A stretch of 17,867 nt of DNA from Moduliflexus sp964602655 (GTDB taxonomy: Bacteria > Moduliflexota > Moduliflexia > Moduliflexales > Moduliflexaceae): the NCBI GenBank assembly GCA_964602655.1, contig CAZRSF010000096.1:1-17867 (forward strand). Reading direction: 5' to 3'. Under the pieces are notes generated by a model. That model searched no databases and had not been told where the DNA came from. It saw nothing but the letters and a program-made list of their open reading frames with translations. Position numbers and translations under genes: made by a program. Of the stretch, positions 9,449 to 16,357 are shown piece by piece. Numbering within the stretch: the first letter of the stretch is position 1; the number at the start of each line of letters is the position of its first letter.

Positions 9449-10444
9449 CTACCGTGTGATCACACCCTTGCCAGGATCGGCATTGATACCCCATGTGTCG
9501 ATGATTTCATCGGTGATCGTGTCAGTCGTTACGAGCAATTCTTCCTGATAAACGATTCCGCTGGGGAGACTGCCACTTGTGATCCACTTTGAAATTTCGG
9601 CTGCCTGACGTGGATTGCACTGCATGTTCGCGTTCCAGTAGCCTTCCTGTACGTTCCGAAGTGCAAAACGGTTAAAATCAAAACCAATGACCTTAACCTT
9701 GCCGTCCTTGCCATGGCTGATACCAGCAGCCTCAAGCGCCTGAACAGCGCCTTGCGCCATACCGTCGTTCTGCGCGTAGATGACATTAAAATCTTTACCT
9801 GCAGCAATTGCGGCTTCAACCACTTTACGTGCTTCCTCAAGACTCCAACTGTCTCCACCTGTTCCATCAGCCACTATCGTGAGTTTACCTGCTTTTTCGG
9901 CTTCGAGCACTGCCTTGCTGCGACCTATTTCAGCCGCAGAACCTAACTGACCGCGAATGAGGACGAGGTTGATCGGCTTCTCAACGCTATCCAACACCCA
10001 TTGCGTTGCCATATTACCCTCATACGCCATATCTGAAACAAGTGCTGCTTGATAGTTTGAGGCATCCGTATCAATCAAACGGTCAAAGAGAATAACCTTC
10101 ACGCCAGCGTCTTTTGCAGACTTTAACGTGTCGTCCCAACCAGATGCGTTTGCGGCCGAGATCAGGAGATAGTTCACGCCATCTCGAATATACCCTTTCG
10201 CCGCAGCGATCTGCTCGCTGTTATCGCCGGTGTTGGTCTGATTGGCGTCATAGCCGTTCGCTTCTGAGAAGACATTGTTCATGGCATCAACATTCGCCTG
10301 CCGGTAACCGGATTCTTCCGGCGGCAGATTGACGATGCCGACCTTGATCAACTCCGCTCCTGCTGCTTCTTGCGGGCCTCCAACAAATGTACCTGCCAGC
10401 GCAATTATGGCGAACACAACCATAAATTTTAGAGATTTTTTCAT
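9449..10444 (-). CDS. ytfQ: Periplasmic sugar-binding protein of the ABC importer (YtfQ-like)
   Basis: A 331-residue type 1 periplasmic binding protein (Peripla_BP_4). Residues 1-30 form a signal peptide: MKKSLKF, a hydrophobic core, then an AGA site before ELIKVGIV. There is no lipobox cysteine, so it should be soluble in the periplasm rather than a lipoprotein. Family features include the GDNSEQIAAAKGYIRDGVNY helix, the VILFDRLIDTD strand near the ligand pocket, IRGQLGSAAEIGRSKA, YAQNDGMAQGAVQAL and VIGFDFN. The start at 10444 is set by AAGGTGAGG about 6 nt upstream and by the signal peptide; an extension to 10477 has no support. It is the first gene of the operon and captures the sugar for the downstream ATPase and permeases. 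Galactofuranose or a related aldose is suggested by operon order only. Confidence 0.92.
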   Translation of the reverse strand: MKKSLKFMVVFAIIALAGTFVGGPQEAAGAELIKVGIVNLPPEESGYRQANVDAMNNVFSEANGYDANQTNTGDNSEQIAAAKGYIRDGVNYLLISAANASGWDDTLKSAKDAGVKVILFDRLIDTDASNYQAALVSDMAYEGNMATQWVLDSVEKPINLVLIRGQLGSAAEIGRSKAVLEAEKAGKLTIVADGTGGDSWSLEEARKVVEAAIAAGKDFNVIYAQNDGMAQGAVQALEAAGISHGKDGKVKVIGFDFNRFALRNVQEGYWNANMQCNPRQAAEISKWITSGSLPSGIVYQEELLVTTDTITDEIIDTWGINADPGKGVITR

Positions 10445-10895
10445 GTTAATCCTCACCTTACTGATAGGCTCCAACAATCATCAGTGCTGTCCTCCAGACA
10501 CTGCTCATCGTGAAGCTACCAAACTCCTTAAAAAGTGGTTAATACAGTTACCGTTGCAGCAGCTCATACACCAGAGACATGACCTGGCAGTTTACTGCCT
10601 CTATGTCTGTATTTGCAATGAGAATGCCAGGTGGAAGAAAAATACTGGGAACTTCTGTTATCATGGGAAAGACAGGATTATTACCACAGTCCCCAAAAAA
10701 TCGGAAGCGAGAGAATGTGTCTCAATTATGAGACGGTTTCTCTGCATGATCTGATGAGAACCACTGAATTATGAGAAGAAGAGTAAGAGTGTCTTAAAAA
10801 TGGACAGCTGTTTTATTTTTGAAACACATCTGGAGAGAGGTTTCTTGACAAAAGCGATAACTTTCTTTCACGCATACCATGAAAGGAGCATTCTG
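10445..10895. promoter_or_regulatory. Upstream region of the sugar operon with operator-like repeats
   Basis: About 450 nt without a clear gene. It should hold the minus-strand promoter of the importer operon, though no confident -35/-10 pair was found. Structures seen: GGCAG/CTGCC (10586-10590, 10595-10599) inside AGACAT/ATGTCT (10575-10580, 10603-10608), competing with ACCTGGCA/TGCCAGGT (10582-10589, 10625-10632); and a dyad GTCTCA-ATTA-TGAGAC at 10719-10734. AATTATGAGA occurs at 10724-10733 and again at 10767-10776, 43 nt apart. On the plus strand TTGACA at 10845-10850 could belong to a promoter of the truncated gene at 10896. Confidence 0.4.
10882..10888 (+). promoter_or_regulatory. Ribosome binding site of the truncated HEAT-repeat gene
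   Basis: AAAGGAG 7 nt before the ATG at 10896. Its quality argues that the following short frame was once a real gene start. Confidence 0.55.
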
Positions 10896-11060
10896 ATGGC
10901 AAAAACGCATTCGACGGAAGAAACCCTAACAAGGCTGGGAAAATTAACGAAAACGTCGCTGACAGACAGCGATGTGCAGGATATTCAACACGCCCTCAAC
11001 GGCGCCAATAATGTGATTGTTGCGAAAGCGGCCAAGGCGGCGGCGAACGGTGGTTGGCAT
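10896..11060 (+). pseudogene. 5' remnant of a HEAT-repeat-like protein gene
   Basis: From the ATG at 10896 about 50 residues look genuine: MAKTHSTEETLTRLGKLTKT, a linker, then a helix ending in ALNGANNVIVAKAAKAAANG. The phrase NNVIVAKAAKAA is typical of a first HEAT-type helical repeat. Beyond roughly 11050 the frame becomes incoherent and stays open to 11297 only by reading antisense through the sensor phosphatase gene. The rest of the gene has therefore been lost, with the break lying somewhere between about 11040 and the phosphatase stop at 11097. The right end given here is approximate. The strong Shine-Dalgarno supports a former gene; a short peptide may still be made. Confidence 0.5.
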
Positions 11061-11096
11061 ACGCGGGCATCGAACGGCGTCTGCGAGTGGCAAGAG

Positions 11097-14090
11097 TCAC
11101 TTCTGTTTCAGCACCACCAGCGTGATGTCATCATACACTTTCTGCATTCCAATATGTCGGGTCACATCAGCGATAACCGCCTGTTTGATTGCTTCAGCGG
11201 ATGCCTCCCAATGCTGACTGATCACTTCGCACAGCCGATCAATTCCATAGAATTTATTGGCAGTATCCACGGCTTCGGTGATGCCGTCCGTATATAGAAC
11301 AACACTATCCCCTGATGTCAAATTCACTGACGTTTCCTGCACCCATGCTTGAATATCCTGTTGCAACCCAATCGGAAAGCCAAGATCTACGGTGTCGATG
11401 CGTTCGATTCGCCCGCCAGCGCGTACGACAATGACTTCTTCATGCTGTCCTACGACATTCATTTGCCCGCCCTGATAGTTAATCAGCGAGAACGTCAGGG
11501 TTTTATCAACTTTCATGCGTCGCGTATTTTGATAAATCGTACGATTCAGGGTGGTCAGAAAGGAGACCATATCCGTTTCTCCGTGTTCCAGCAGCGTTCG
11601 AATAATCGTCTGGGTTATGATCATTAACACGCCGCTTTCCAAGCCGTGCCCGGTCACATCCCCGATTCCGAGATACAGTGTCCCATTGCTGCTCCTGAGC
11701 ACATCGTAGTAGTCGCCCCCCACTTCATCGGCCGGTTGCATAAAGCCAACAATATCCAAACCTTCAACCTGTTGAAGTTCCTCGGCTGTCGGTAAGACCA
11801 TCTGCTGTAACCGGCGCGAAACATCAAGCTCCGCACTCATACGGAAGTTTTCTTGTTGGAGTTGATTATTCAACATCTGGATATCCTGGTAGGCGGTATG
11901 GAGTTCGAATTGAGTCTGTTTAAGGTCTGTGATATCACGGGAGATCCCAAAAATACCGATAATATCGCCATGTTCGTCGCGCAACGGTATTTTAGTCGTC
12001 AGCGACCAGCCTCCACCGGCATCAGGTTCTTCCTCGGCTAATAAGGGCTGACCTGTCTGCATGATGGCCTGTTCCTGGGCATGTTTCGAGTGCGCCAGAT
12101 TTTTTGGGAAAAAATCAAAATCGCTCTTACCACGCACGTCCGCGGGATTATCCAGCCCCAACTTGCGAGCAAGCGCGGTATTGGCATGCGTAAACCGGCT
12201 GCCACGATCTTTGAAATAGATGGAATCCGGCACACTGGCCATGAAAGTGTCCAAAATATATTTTTGCCGGGTAATTTCAGCCGCATGGTTTTGTACTCGC
12301 TGGACGAGCAACGCGCCTTGCAGGGCGCTGCTGATTTGCGAACGCAACGCCTCATACATATTGCCTTCGCGCGGGCCTGGTTCGAAGAGCACGAATCCAA
12401 TCTGCTCTTGCTGAAAAAACAACGGTTCAGCAAGAAGATGAAGACGTGTGTTTCCCAAAAGATTTGGCGGAACAAGCTGCGTTGAGTGAAAACGCCGCCC
12501 TTTGACTGGCAAGACCGCCCGTCCGGATGCGTCATACGCCAGGATCAGTCGCGACCACTCAGGGGCAGGGGCAGGATAGGCATACGTCTCGGGGTGCTCG
12601 TAGAGGGAAAGATAACAGCGCAAGATGCCAAATTGCGGGAGTTGTTCGGCCAGCACATCCATCAACCGTTCCACATCAAACGTCGTAATCAACGCCTGCC
12701 CCAAACCTTGCAACCGATTGAATTGCTCCTCGGCGTGCAACTGTTGATGTACTCGCACCCGTTCCGCCATCTGGGCGAGCAGCACCCGCGCTTGCTGCCA
12801 CAAATTTTCGGCCTGTACCGCCTTCCCCTTTGCATGCGCCCATCCTAAGAGTTCTCGGCGTAACACCGAGATGGCATTATGCCACCCCGGCAGATTTCCT
12901 TCATGCGCCATGACATGCCTTAGCAACGTATCTAACTGGCGCAGGAAGGCTCCCGGATGCTCGTTTTCTATGTCCATCATACATTCGTGGACCAAATCTT
13001 CGGTCAGTCGGGAAATGTCACTTTCCGTCGAACGTCCTGTTGCGTGCAGCATCTTCAGCGCGATATCTTTATGATTCAAGATTATTGGTGATGGAACGCC
13101 ATGGGCGTCCAGCCTTACTGCGGCATGCTTGACCTCTGCTTCCAAACAGCCGCATGACTGGCGCACCATTAATTGGGGAGTCACCGGAACCAGTGCCGAT
13201 ACTGAACGACCTTCCAGGAGATCGATCAGACTTCTCACGGCTTGTTGCCCTAACTCGTACCACCCCGGATTAATCGTGGTTAACGGCGGTGTCAGAACCC
13301 GACTTTCAGGAAAATCATCAAAACTTGCCACCGCAATGTCTTGCGGGATTCTGATATCGCGAGCGTGCAACATGTTCATCAGATGGATTGACGTCCAGTC
13401 GCACACGCCGACGACCGCCTCCGCGCCTGCCGCAACAATCCGTTGGACACACTCAGCGGGAACCGCGCCTTCATGCCGTTGAAAAAATTCGTCCGAAAAA
13501 AAGGGGTAATACAACTCCTCATCAATCGGCAGGTTGTATTTCTTCATCGAATCCGTGTAGGCCCGCCATCGTTCTCGAAAACTAATCTGTTGGTTGTGCA
13601 GGCCGACAAACGCAATGCGCCGATACCCATGCTCCTCGATGAGATGTTCCATGACGGTACAGATCCCTTCGTAATTGCCATACGTAATGCAGGGAGTTCC
13701 AGGGATTGCGCCTTCAATGGTGACAACCGGAACACCCGCTCGGCGGCAGAATTCCTCGATCTCTGATTCCGAAAGGTTTGACGTCAAGCCGGAGTTGAAG
13801 ACAATCAGACCATCTATACATTCAGTGCCGGCGAGCGCATATATACTCTCTGCCTGCCCTTCAAGGCTTTGTGACGGATACACACTTCCTTCAGGGGTTC
13901 GAGGCGAATTCACCATTCCGCCAACAAAGCTGATCAGATTCACATCGTGCTGACGCGCGGCATCGCAGATCCCCAACCAACTTACCAACGACCAATCTCG
14001 CCCGATCTCCCAATTAAAGAAGCCGATGGTCGGCCGACCGGCATGGACCGTAGACGAGTTTTCGGTTTTTATGTTTACGACATCATCCAT
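11097..14090 (-). CDS. Sugar-sensing SpoIIE/PP2C phosphatase: LacI-type ligand domain, GAF-like region, PAS, phosphatase
   Basis: A 997-residue soluble protein. About 20-312 is a periplasmic-binding-protein-like domain of the LacI/GalR effector type (RPTIGFFNWEIGRDWS, CIDGLIVFNS, HGYRRIAFVGL, DIAVASFDDF, LTTINPGWYELGQQAV), but with no helix-turn-helix before it and no signal peptide. It is thus a cytoplasmic ligand sensor. About 340-460 is helical, 465-600 GAF-like and 608-725 a PAS domain (SVPDSIYFKDRGSRFTHANT to GIFGISRDITDLK). A coiled coil spans about 726-765, and 778-995 is a SpoIIE-type PP2C phosphatase. Metal-binding acids are present: D793 in GGDYYD, D811 in GDVTGHG, D935 in YTDG and D987/D988 in YDDITLV. 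Such phosphatases usually act on a STAS anti-sigma antagonist, which is absent here. It starts at the ATG at 14090 with AAAGGGGG 8 nt upstream. It lies upstream of the sugar importer on the same strand, so it may sense the same or a related sugar; that link is inferred. Confidence 0.92.
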   Translation of the reverse strand: MDDVVNIKTENSSTVHAGRPTIGFFNWEIGRDWSLVSWLGICDAARQHDVNLISFVGGMVNSPRTPEGSVYPSQSLEGQAESIYALAGTECIDGLIVFNSGLTSNLSESEIEEFCRRAGVPVVTIEGAIPGTPCITYGNYEGICTVMEHLIEEHGYRRIAFVGLHNQQISFRERWRAYTDSMKKYNLPIDEELYYPFFSDEFFQRHEGAVPAECVQRIVAAGAEAVVGVCDWTSIHLMNMLHARDIRIPQDIAVASFDDFPESRVLTPPLTTINPGWYELGQQAVRSLIDLLEGRSVSALVPVTPQLMVRQSCGCLEAEVKHAAVRLDAHGVPSPIILNHKDIALKMLHATGRSTESDISRLTEDLVHECMMDIENEHPGAFLRQLDTLLRHVMAHEGNLPGWHNAISVLRRELLGWAHAKGKAVQAENLWQQARVLLAQMAERVRVHQQLHAEEQFNRLQGLGQALITTFDVERLMDVLAEQLPQFGILRCYLSLYEHPETYAYPAPAPEWSRLILAYDASGRAVLPVKGRRFHSTQLVPPNLLGNTRLHLLAEPLFFQQEQIGFVLFEPGPREGNMYEALRSQISSALQGALLVQRVQNHAAEITRQKYILDTFMASVPDSIYFKDRGSRFTHANTALARKLGLDNPADVRGKSDFDFFPKNLAHSKHAQEQAIMQTGQPLLAEEEPDAGGGWSLTTKIPLRDEHGDIIGIFGISRDITDLKQTQFELHTAYQDIQMLNNQLQQENFRMSAELDVSRRLQQMVLPTAEELQQVEGLDIVGFMQPADEVGGDYYDVLRSSNGTLYLGIGDVTGHGLESGVLMIITQTIIRTLLEHGETDMVSFLTTLNRTIYQNTRRMKVDKTLTFSLINYQGGQMNVVGQHEEVIVVRAGGRIERIDTVDLGFPIGLQQDIQAWVQETSVNLTSGDSVVLYTDGITEAVDTANKFYGIDRLCEVISQHWEASAEAIKQAVIADVTRHIGMQKVYDDITLVVLKQK

Positions 14091-14157
14091 CTCTCTATCC
14101 CCCTTTGATCAAACCTCTGCATCTCTCGCTTAATGCCTCTGATTGATGTATCCTGCA

Positions 14158-14186
14158 CATATAAATCAATAGAAACGATAACGCAA
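14158..14186 (-). promoter_or_regulatory. Possible promoter of the sensor phosphatase gene
   Basis: On the minus strand TTGCGT (14181-14186) is followed after exactly 17 nt by TATATG (14158-14163), about 70 nt before the ATG. Both hexamers are imperfect, so this is a weak call based on spacing and the AT-rich setting. Confidence 0.3.
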
Positions 14187-14305
14187 GAATTTTATTGCAA
14201 CACTTCCATAAAAGAGATTATGATCGCAACAAGAAGATTTTATAAAGAACGCCCCGATTTGCCTTGCTATTCAGTGAAAGGAGTCTTAACGCCGCGCATA
14301 ACGCG

Positions 14306-14373
14306 CCAGAAAGGGCGGGTGCTACCAAAACCCTAAAGAACAGCAACCCAATTTCCTCACCCGCACTTTCTGG
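14306..14373. repeat. Inverted repeat with 16-bp arms
   Basis: CCAGAAAGGGCGGGTG (14306-14321) and CACCCGCACTTTCTGG (14358-14373) pair at 15 of 16 positions around a 36-nt spacer. No coding sequence and no flanking direct repeat were seen. It could be a palindromic intergenic repeat, a degenerate mobile hairpin or a cis-regulatory structure upstream of the phosphatase gene. Confidence 0.55.
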
Positions 14374-14513
14374 TCGCCGTTCATGCGCATGGTTAGCACG
14401 CAGCCATGATATACAAAGCCGCCATCAGATGTTTCTTCCTCTCATACTTCCCCTGTAACGTGTGACATGTTATCGCCGATGTATAGCCAATATCGCGTGT
14501 ATCAAAACAGGCC

Positions 14514-14527
14514 CATCGTGAACGATG
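14514..14527 (-). terminator. Possible weak terminator after the startless reading frame
   Basis: CATCGT/ACGATG form a compact hairpin 2 nt past the stop of the 14529-14990 frame. On the minus strand it is followed by GGGCCTGTTTT, a short T-run. The stem is short, so this is tentative. Confidence 0.3.
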
Positions 14528-14528
14528 A

Positions 14529-14990
14529 TTAGTTTGAGCCACTATCAATAAGGATCATAAACCCCTCCTCTAATTCCTGCTTTTGGGTGTTACAGGAGGT
14601 ACAGGCTTCGATAAGAAGCTGAACAAGCGTCGTTGATGAAACCTCCCGATGAAAGGAAAAACCATAACACATTGCCGAAACACCACTGTCGTAGTGTAAG
14701 ATGATCGCAGATTTGGGCTCCTGTGTCCAATATGTCGCGTCCTCCTTTGTTATGACAACACTTGTGCTATACGTCCTCGAATGTCGCTCAATTTTGGTGA
14801 TGTCCGAGATCGGGATTTGCTGTGGTTGTCCAATAAGGATGACCGCATGGGAAAGATCGATCCGCGACCGTTCGACGAATTCTATGGGGCCATCACAATT
14901 GGAACTCGGCTGTTGCTGAAAGACATCAGCCTCAATCTCAGGGAAATCTTCTATCCCCTTCGTCGCCGAGCATGATTTCTGGCGCGAACG
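14529..14990 (-). pseudogene. Open reading frame with protein-like sequence but no usual start codon (5'-decayed gene)
   Basis: Reading the minus strand from the stop at 14991-14993 to TAA at 14529-14531 gives 153 open codons. The first ATG, GTG or TTG in frame is an ATG at 14670-14672, leaving only 47 residues. The translation looks like real protein, with alternating hydrophobic strands: AVILIGQPQQIPISDITKIE, then SVVITKEDATYWTQEPKSA, then IILHYDSGVSAMCYGFSFHR, then a helix STTLVQLLIEACTSC. The mixed beta-strand pattern ending in a helix faintly recalls a PH-like fold, but I do not recognise the family. It lies directly downstream of chemoreceptor debris on the same strand. The likeliest reading is a gene that lost its 5' end; a start by an unusual codon or a sequencing error is possible. 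Confidence 0.45.
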
Positions 14991-15043
14991 TCACCGGTTT
15001 ACGGACGATGTCAGGCATTTTGCGAGATTGTTTGTTTGGCGTT

Positions 15044-15296
15044 TTACCCGAAGAAGGCGACAGCGGCGGCGTTTTGCTGCGTGATCTGATCCAATTGCTG
15101 AATGGCGCGATTGACTTGCTCCGCGCCGATGCGCTGCTCTCCGCTGGCGGCGCTGATTTGATGCACCAAATCGGCGGTTTTATGAATGCTTGGCACGACG
15201 GCATTCAGCATTTCCCCGGCTGAGGTTCACGCCGACAATTCCGGCGACTGCGACAAGAATCAGAATATTGATTGCAAATAATTTGGTGACAACGCT
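15044..15296 (-). pseudogene. Internally deleted methyl-accepting chemotaxis protein remnant
   Basis: Two pieces of a chemoreceptor lie next to each other on the minus strand in different frames. The upstream piece (15296-15222) reads SVVTKLFAINILILVAVAGI, a typical N-terminal membrane helix, but is preceded directly by an in-frame TGA. The second piece (about 15226-15044) reads AGEMLNAVVPSIHKTADLVH and then QISAASGEQRIGAEQVNRAI, the end of an MCP signalling domain, and stops soon after QQLDQITQQNAAA. The ligand domain, second membrane helix, HAMP region and most of the cytoplasmic bundle, several hundred residues in a normal MCP, are missing. Nothing functional is expected. A short frame ending near 14939 (FAPEIMLGDEGDRRF) might be the receptor's C-terminal tail, but that is uncertain. 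Confidence 0.6.
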
Positions 15297-15415
15297 TCAA
15301 GGCATTGCCTGCGTATTGCGTTCGTTTGCCGTGAGACGCAGAAACATTGCCGAGAATTCGTGTAGGATAGGAGCATAGGATTTCTATCTCGATTGGCTAT
15401 TCAACTCGAAAACGT
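15297..15415. other. Gap between HAD gene and chemoreceptor remnant
   Basis: No gene or clear terminator hairpin is seen downstream of the HAD stop at 15416-15418. Part of this stretch (a minus-strand frame MFLRLTANERNTQAMP followed by TGA) is in phase with the chemoreceptor helix, but it does not resemble a usual receptor N-terminus. Confidence 0.4.
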
Positions 15416-16312
15416 TTAAATCTCTTTCAGTGCCAAATATTGTGAAAGAGTTGTTAGAATAGCATCAGGTTCAAGCCTGGCGCAGCGCGGATCAGTTTCC
15501 CGCAAGCGCAAAGAACGTCGATCTCCGGCAAATAACGCGGTTTTCAGGCCGCATTGCGCGGCAGCCCAGATATCGTTCAACATATCGTTGCCGACATAGA
15601 GTGTCTCTTTCGGTACGATGCCGTATCGTTCGCAGAGCGGCGCAAGCGCGGAGTGAAAGAGGGTTACTGAAGGTTTGGCTTCGCGCTGCTGATATGACCA
15701 GGCGCATAATTCCGGGCGAAACCCAAACATTTCGACCGATACGCCCGCCAGTGCCGGAAACATCAGCGGCGTAAAAAATTGCGCGTTGGAGACAATCCCT
15801 AAGATGATCCCGCGTTCCGCAAGCTGACGCAGCGTGTCTGTCATACCCGGCATCGGCCAGACCGGGTTGACGCGGAATTCGTATTCCACGCTGACGCGCT
15901 CGATGAGATTCTCCGAGAAATCGCCAGCAATGAAGCCTTGCCGCTCAAGATCGCGCAACACGATGCGCCATTCTTCGCGAATATCCACTTCCGGGAAAGC
16001 CACGCCTTCACGTTTCAAGCGTTCATGTGTCGCGCGAATGGCCTGAAGCAACGCCGCGCTGCCGAGTTCGCCCGCTTGTTTAAGGTCGCCTGATATTCCG
16101 GCGCAGATCAATGCGTCTGTCAAGGCGCGGGCATTCGTCATCTCGCTCGCGACGCTGATGTCGCCGGAACCGGAGATGAACAGCGTGCCGTACACATCGA
16201 ATAAGACTGCTTTGATGCCCGCCATCGGCGCAATTCGCGCCGCGACGTCGGTCTGAATCGGTTGAAGCGGCGAACTGAGGCGTTTGATTCGTTCGATAAG
16301 GGACTGGGTCAT
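15416..16312 (-). CDS. HAD-superfamily hydrolase
   Basis: A 298-residue haloacid-dehalogenase-fold hydrolase with all four motifs: motif I FDVYGTL with nucleophile D39, motif II IVSNAQ with S175, motif III K213 in REAKPS, and motif IV YVGNDMLNDIWAA with D243 and D247. The tyrosine after the nucleophile (DVYGT instead of DxDGT) is the variant found in dehalogenase-like members, so phosphatase activity is not assured. An alpha-helical cap (about 55-160) places it in subclass C1. About 30 residues precede the fold, slightly longer than usual. The ATG at 16312 lacks a good Shine-Dalgarno. The gene follows the glycosyltransferase by 45 nt, with a perfect hairpin between them, so the two may be co-transcribed; a role in sugar or phosphosugar metabolism is a guess from that pairing. 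Confidence 0.88.
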   Translation of the reverse strand: MTQSLIERIKRLSSPLQPIQTDVAARIAPMAGIKAVLFDVYGTLFISGSGDISVASEMTNARALTDALICAGISGDLKQAGELGSAALLQAIRATHERLKREGVAFPEVDIREEWRIVLRDLERQGFIAGDFSENLIERVSVEYEFRVNPVWPMPGMTDTLRQLAERGIILGIVSNAQFFTPLMFPALAGVSVEMFGFRPELCAWSYQQREAKPSVTLFHSALAPLCERYGIVPKETLYVGNDMLNDIWAAAQCGLKTALFAGDRRSLRLRETDPRCARLEPDAILTTLSQYLALKEI

Positions 16313-16323
16313 TCCGATTGAAC

Positions 16324-16356
16324 AACCCTGCCAGGGTTTCGAACCCTGGCAGGGTT
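16324..16356. repeat. Perfect 15-bp hairpin between glycosyltransferase and HAD genes
   Basis: AACCCTGCCAGGGTT (16324-16338) and AACCCTGGCAGGGTT (16342-16356) are perfect complements around a TCG loop. The element begins 1 nt after the glycosyltransferase stop and lies 11 nt upstream of the HAD start. No T-run follows. It looks like a dispersed palindromic repeat and could modulate expression of the downstream gene. Confidence 0.7.
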
Positions 16357-16357
16357 A

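Larger units (their letters stand above)
14091..14528. other. Intergenic region upstream of the sensor phosphatase
   Basis: About 440 nt with no gene I can support. The plus-strand open frames at 14133-14336 and 14264-14458 have no Shine-Dalgarno and no recognisable protein. It contains a possible promoter for the phosphatase gene, a large inverted repeat at 14306-14373 and a small hairpin at 14514-14527. Confidence 0.5.

Noticed and set aside
10445..10477. Eleven-residue extension of the binding protein
   Set aside because: It would put residues ahead of a normal signal peptide, and the ribosome binding site fits the ATG at 10444.
10450..10510. Short upstream frame of about 16 codons (starting MSSVWRTALM) just before the binding-protein gene
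   Set aside because: AAGGAG is about 15 nt from its ATG, too far for a convincing start, and no leader-peptide pattern is visible.
11061..11297. Continuation of the HEAT-like frame to 11297
   Set aside because: Beyond 11097 it is antisense to the well-supported phosphatase gene and has no HEAT-like pattern.
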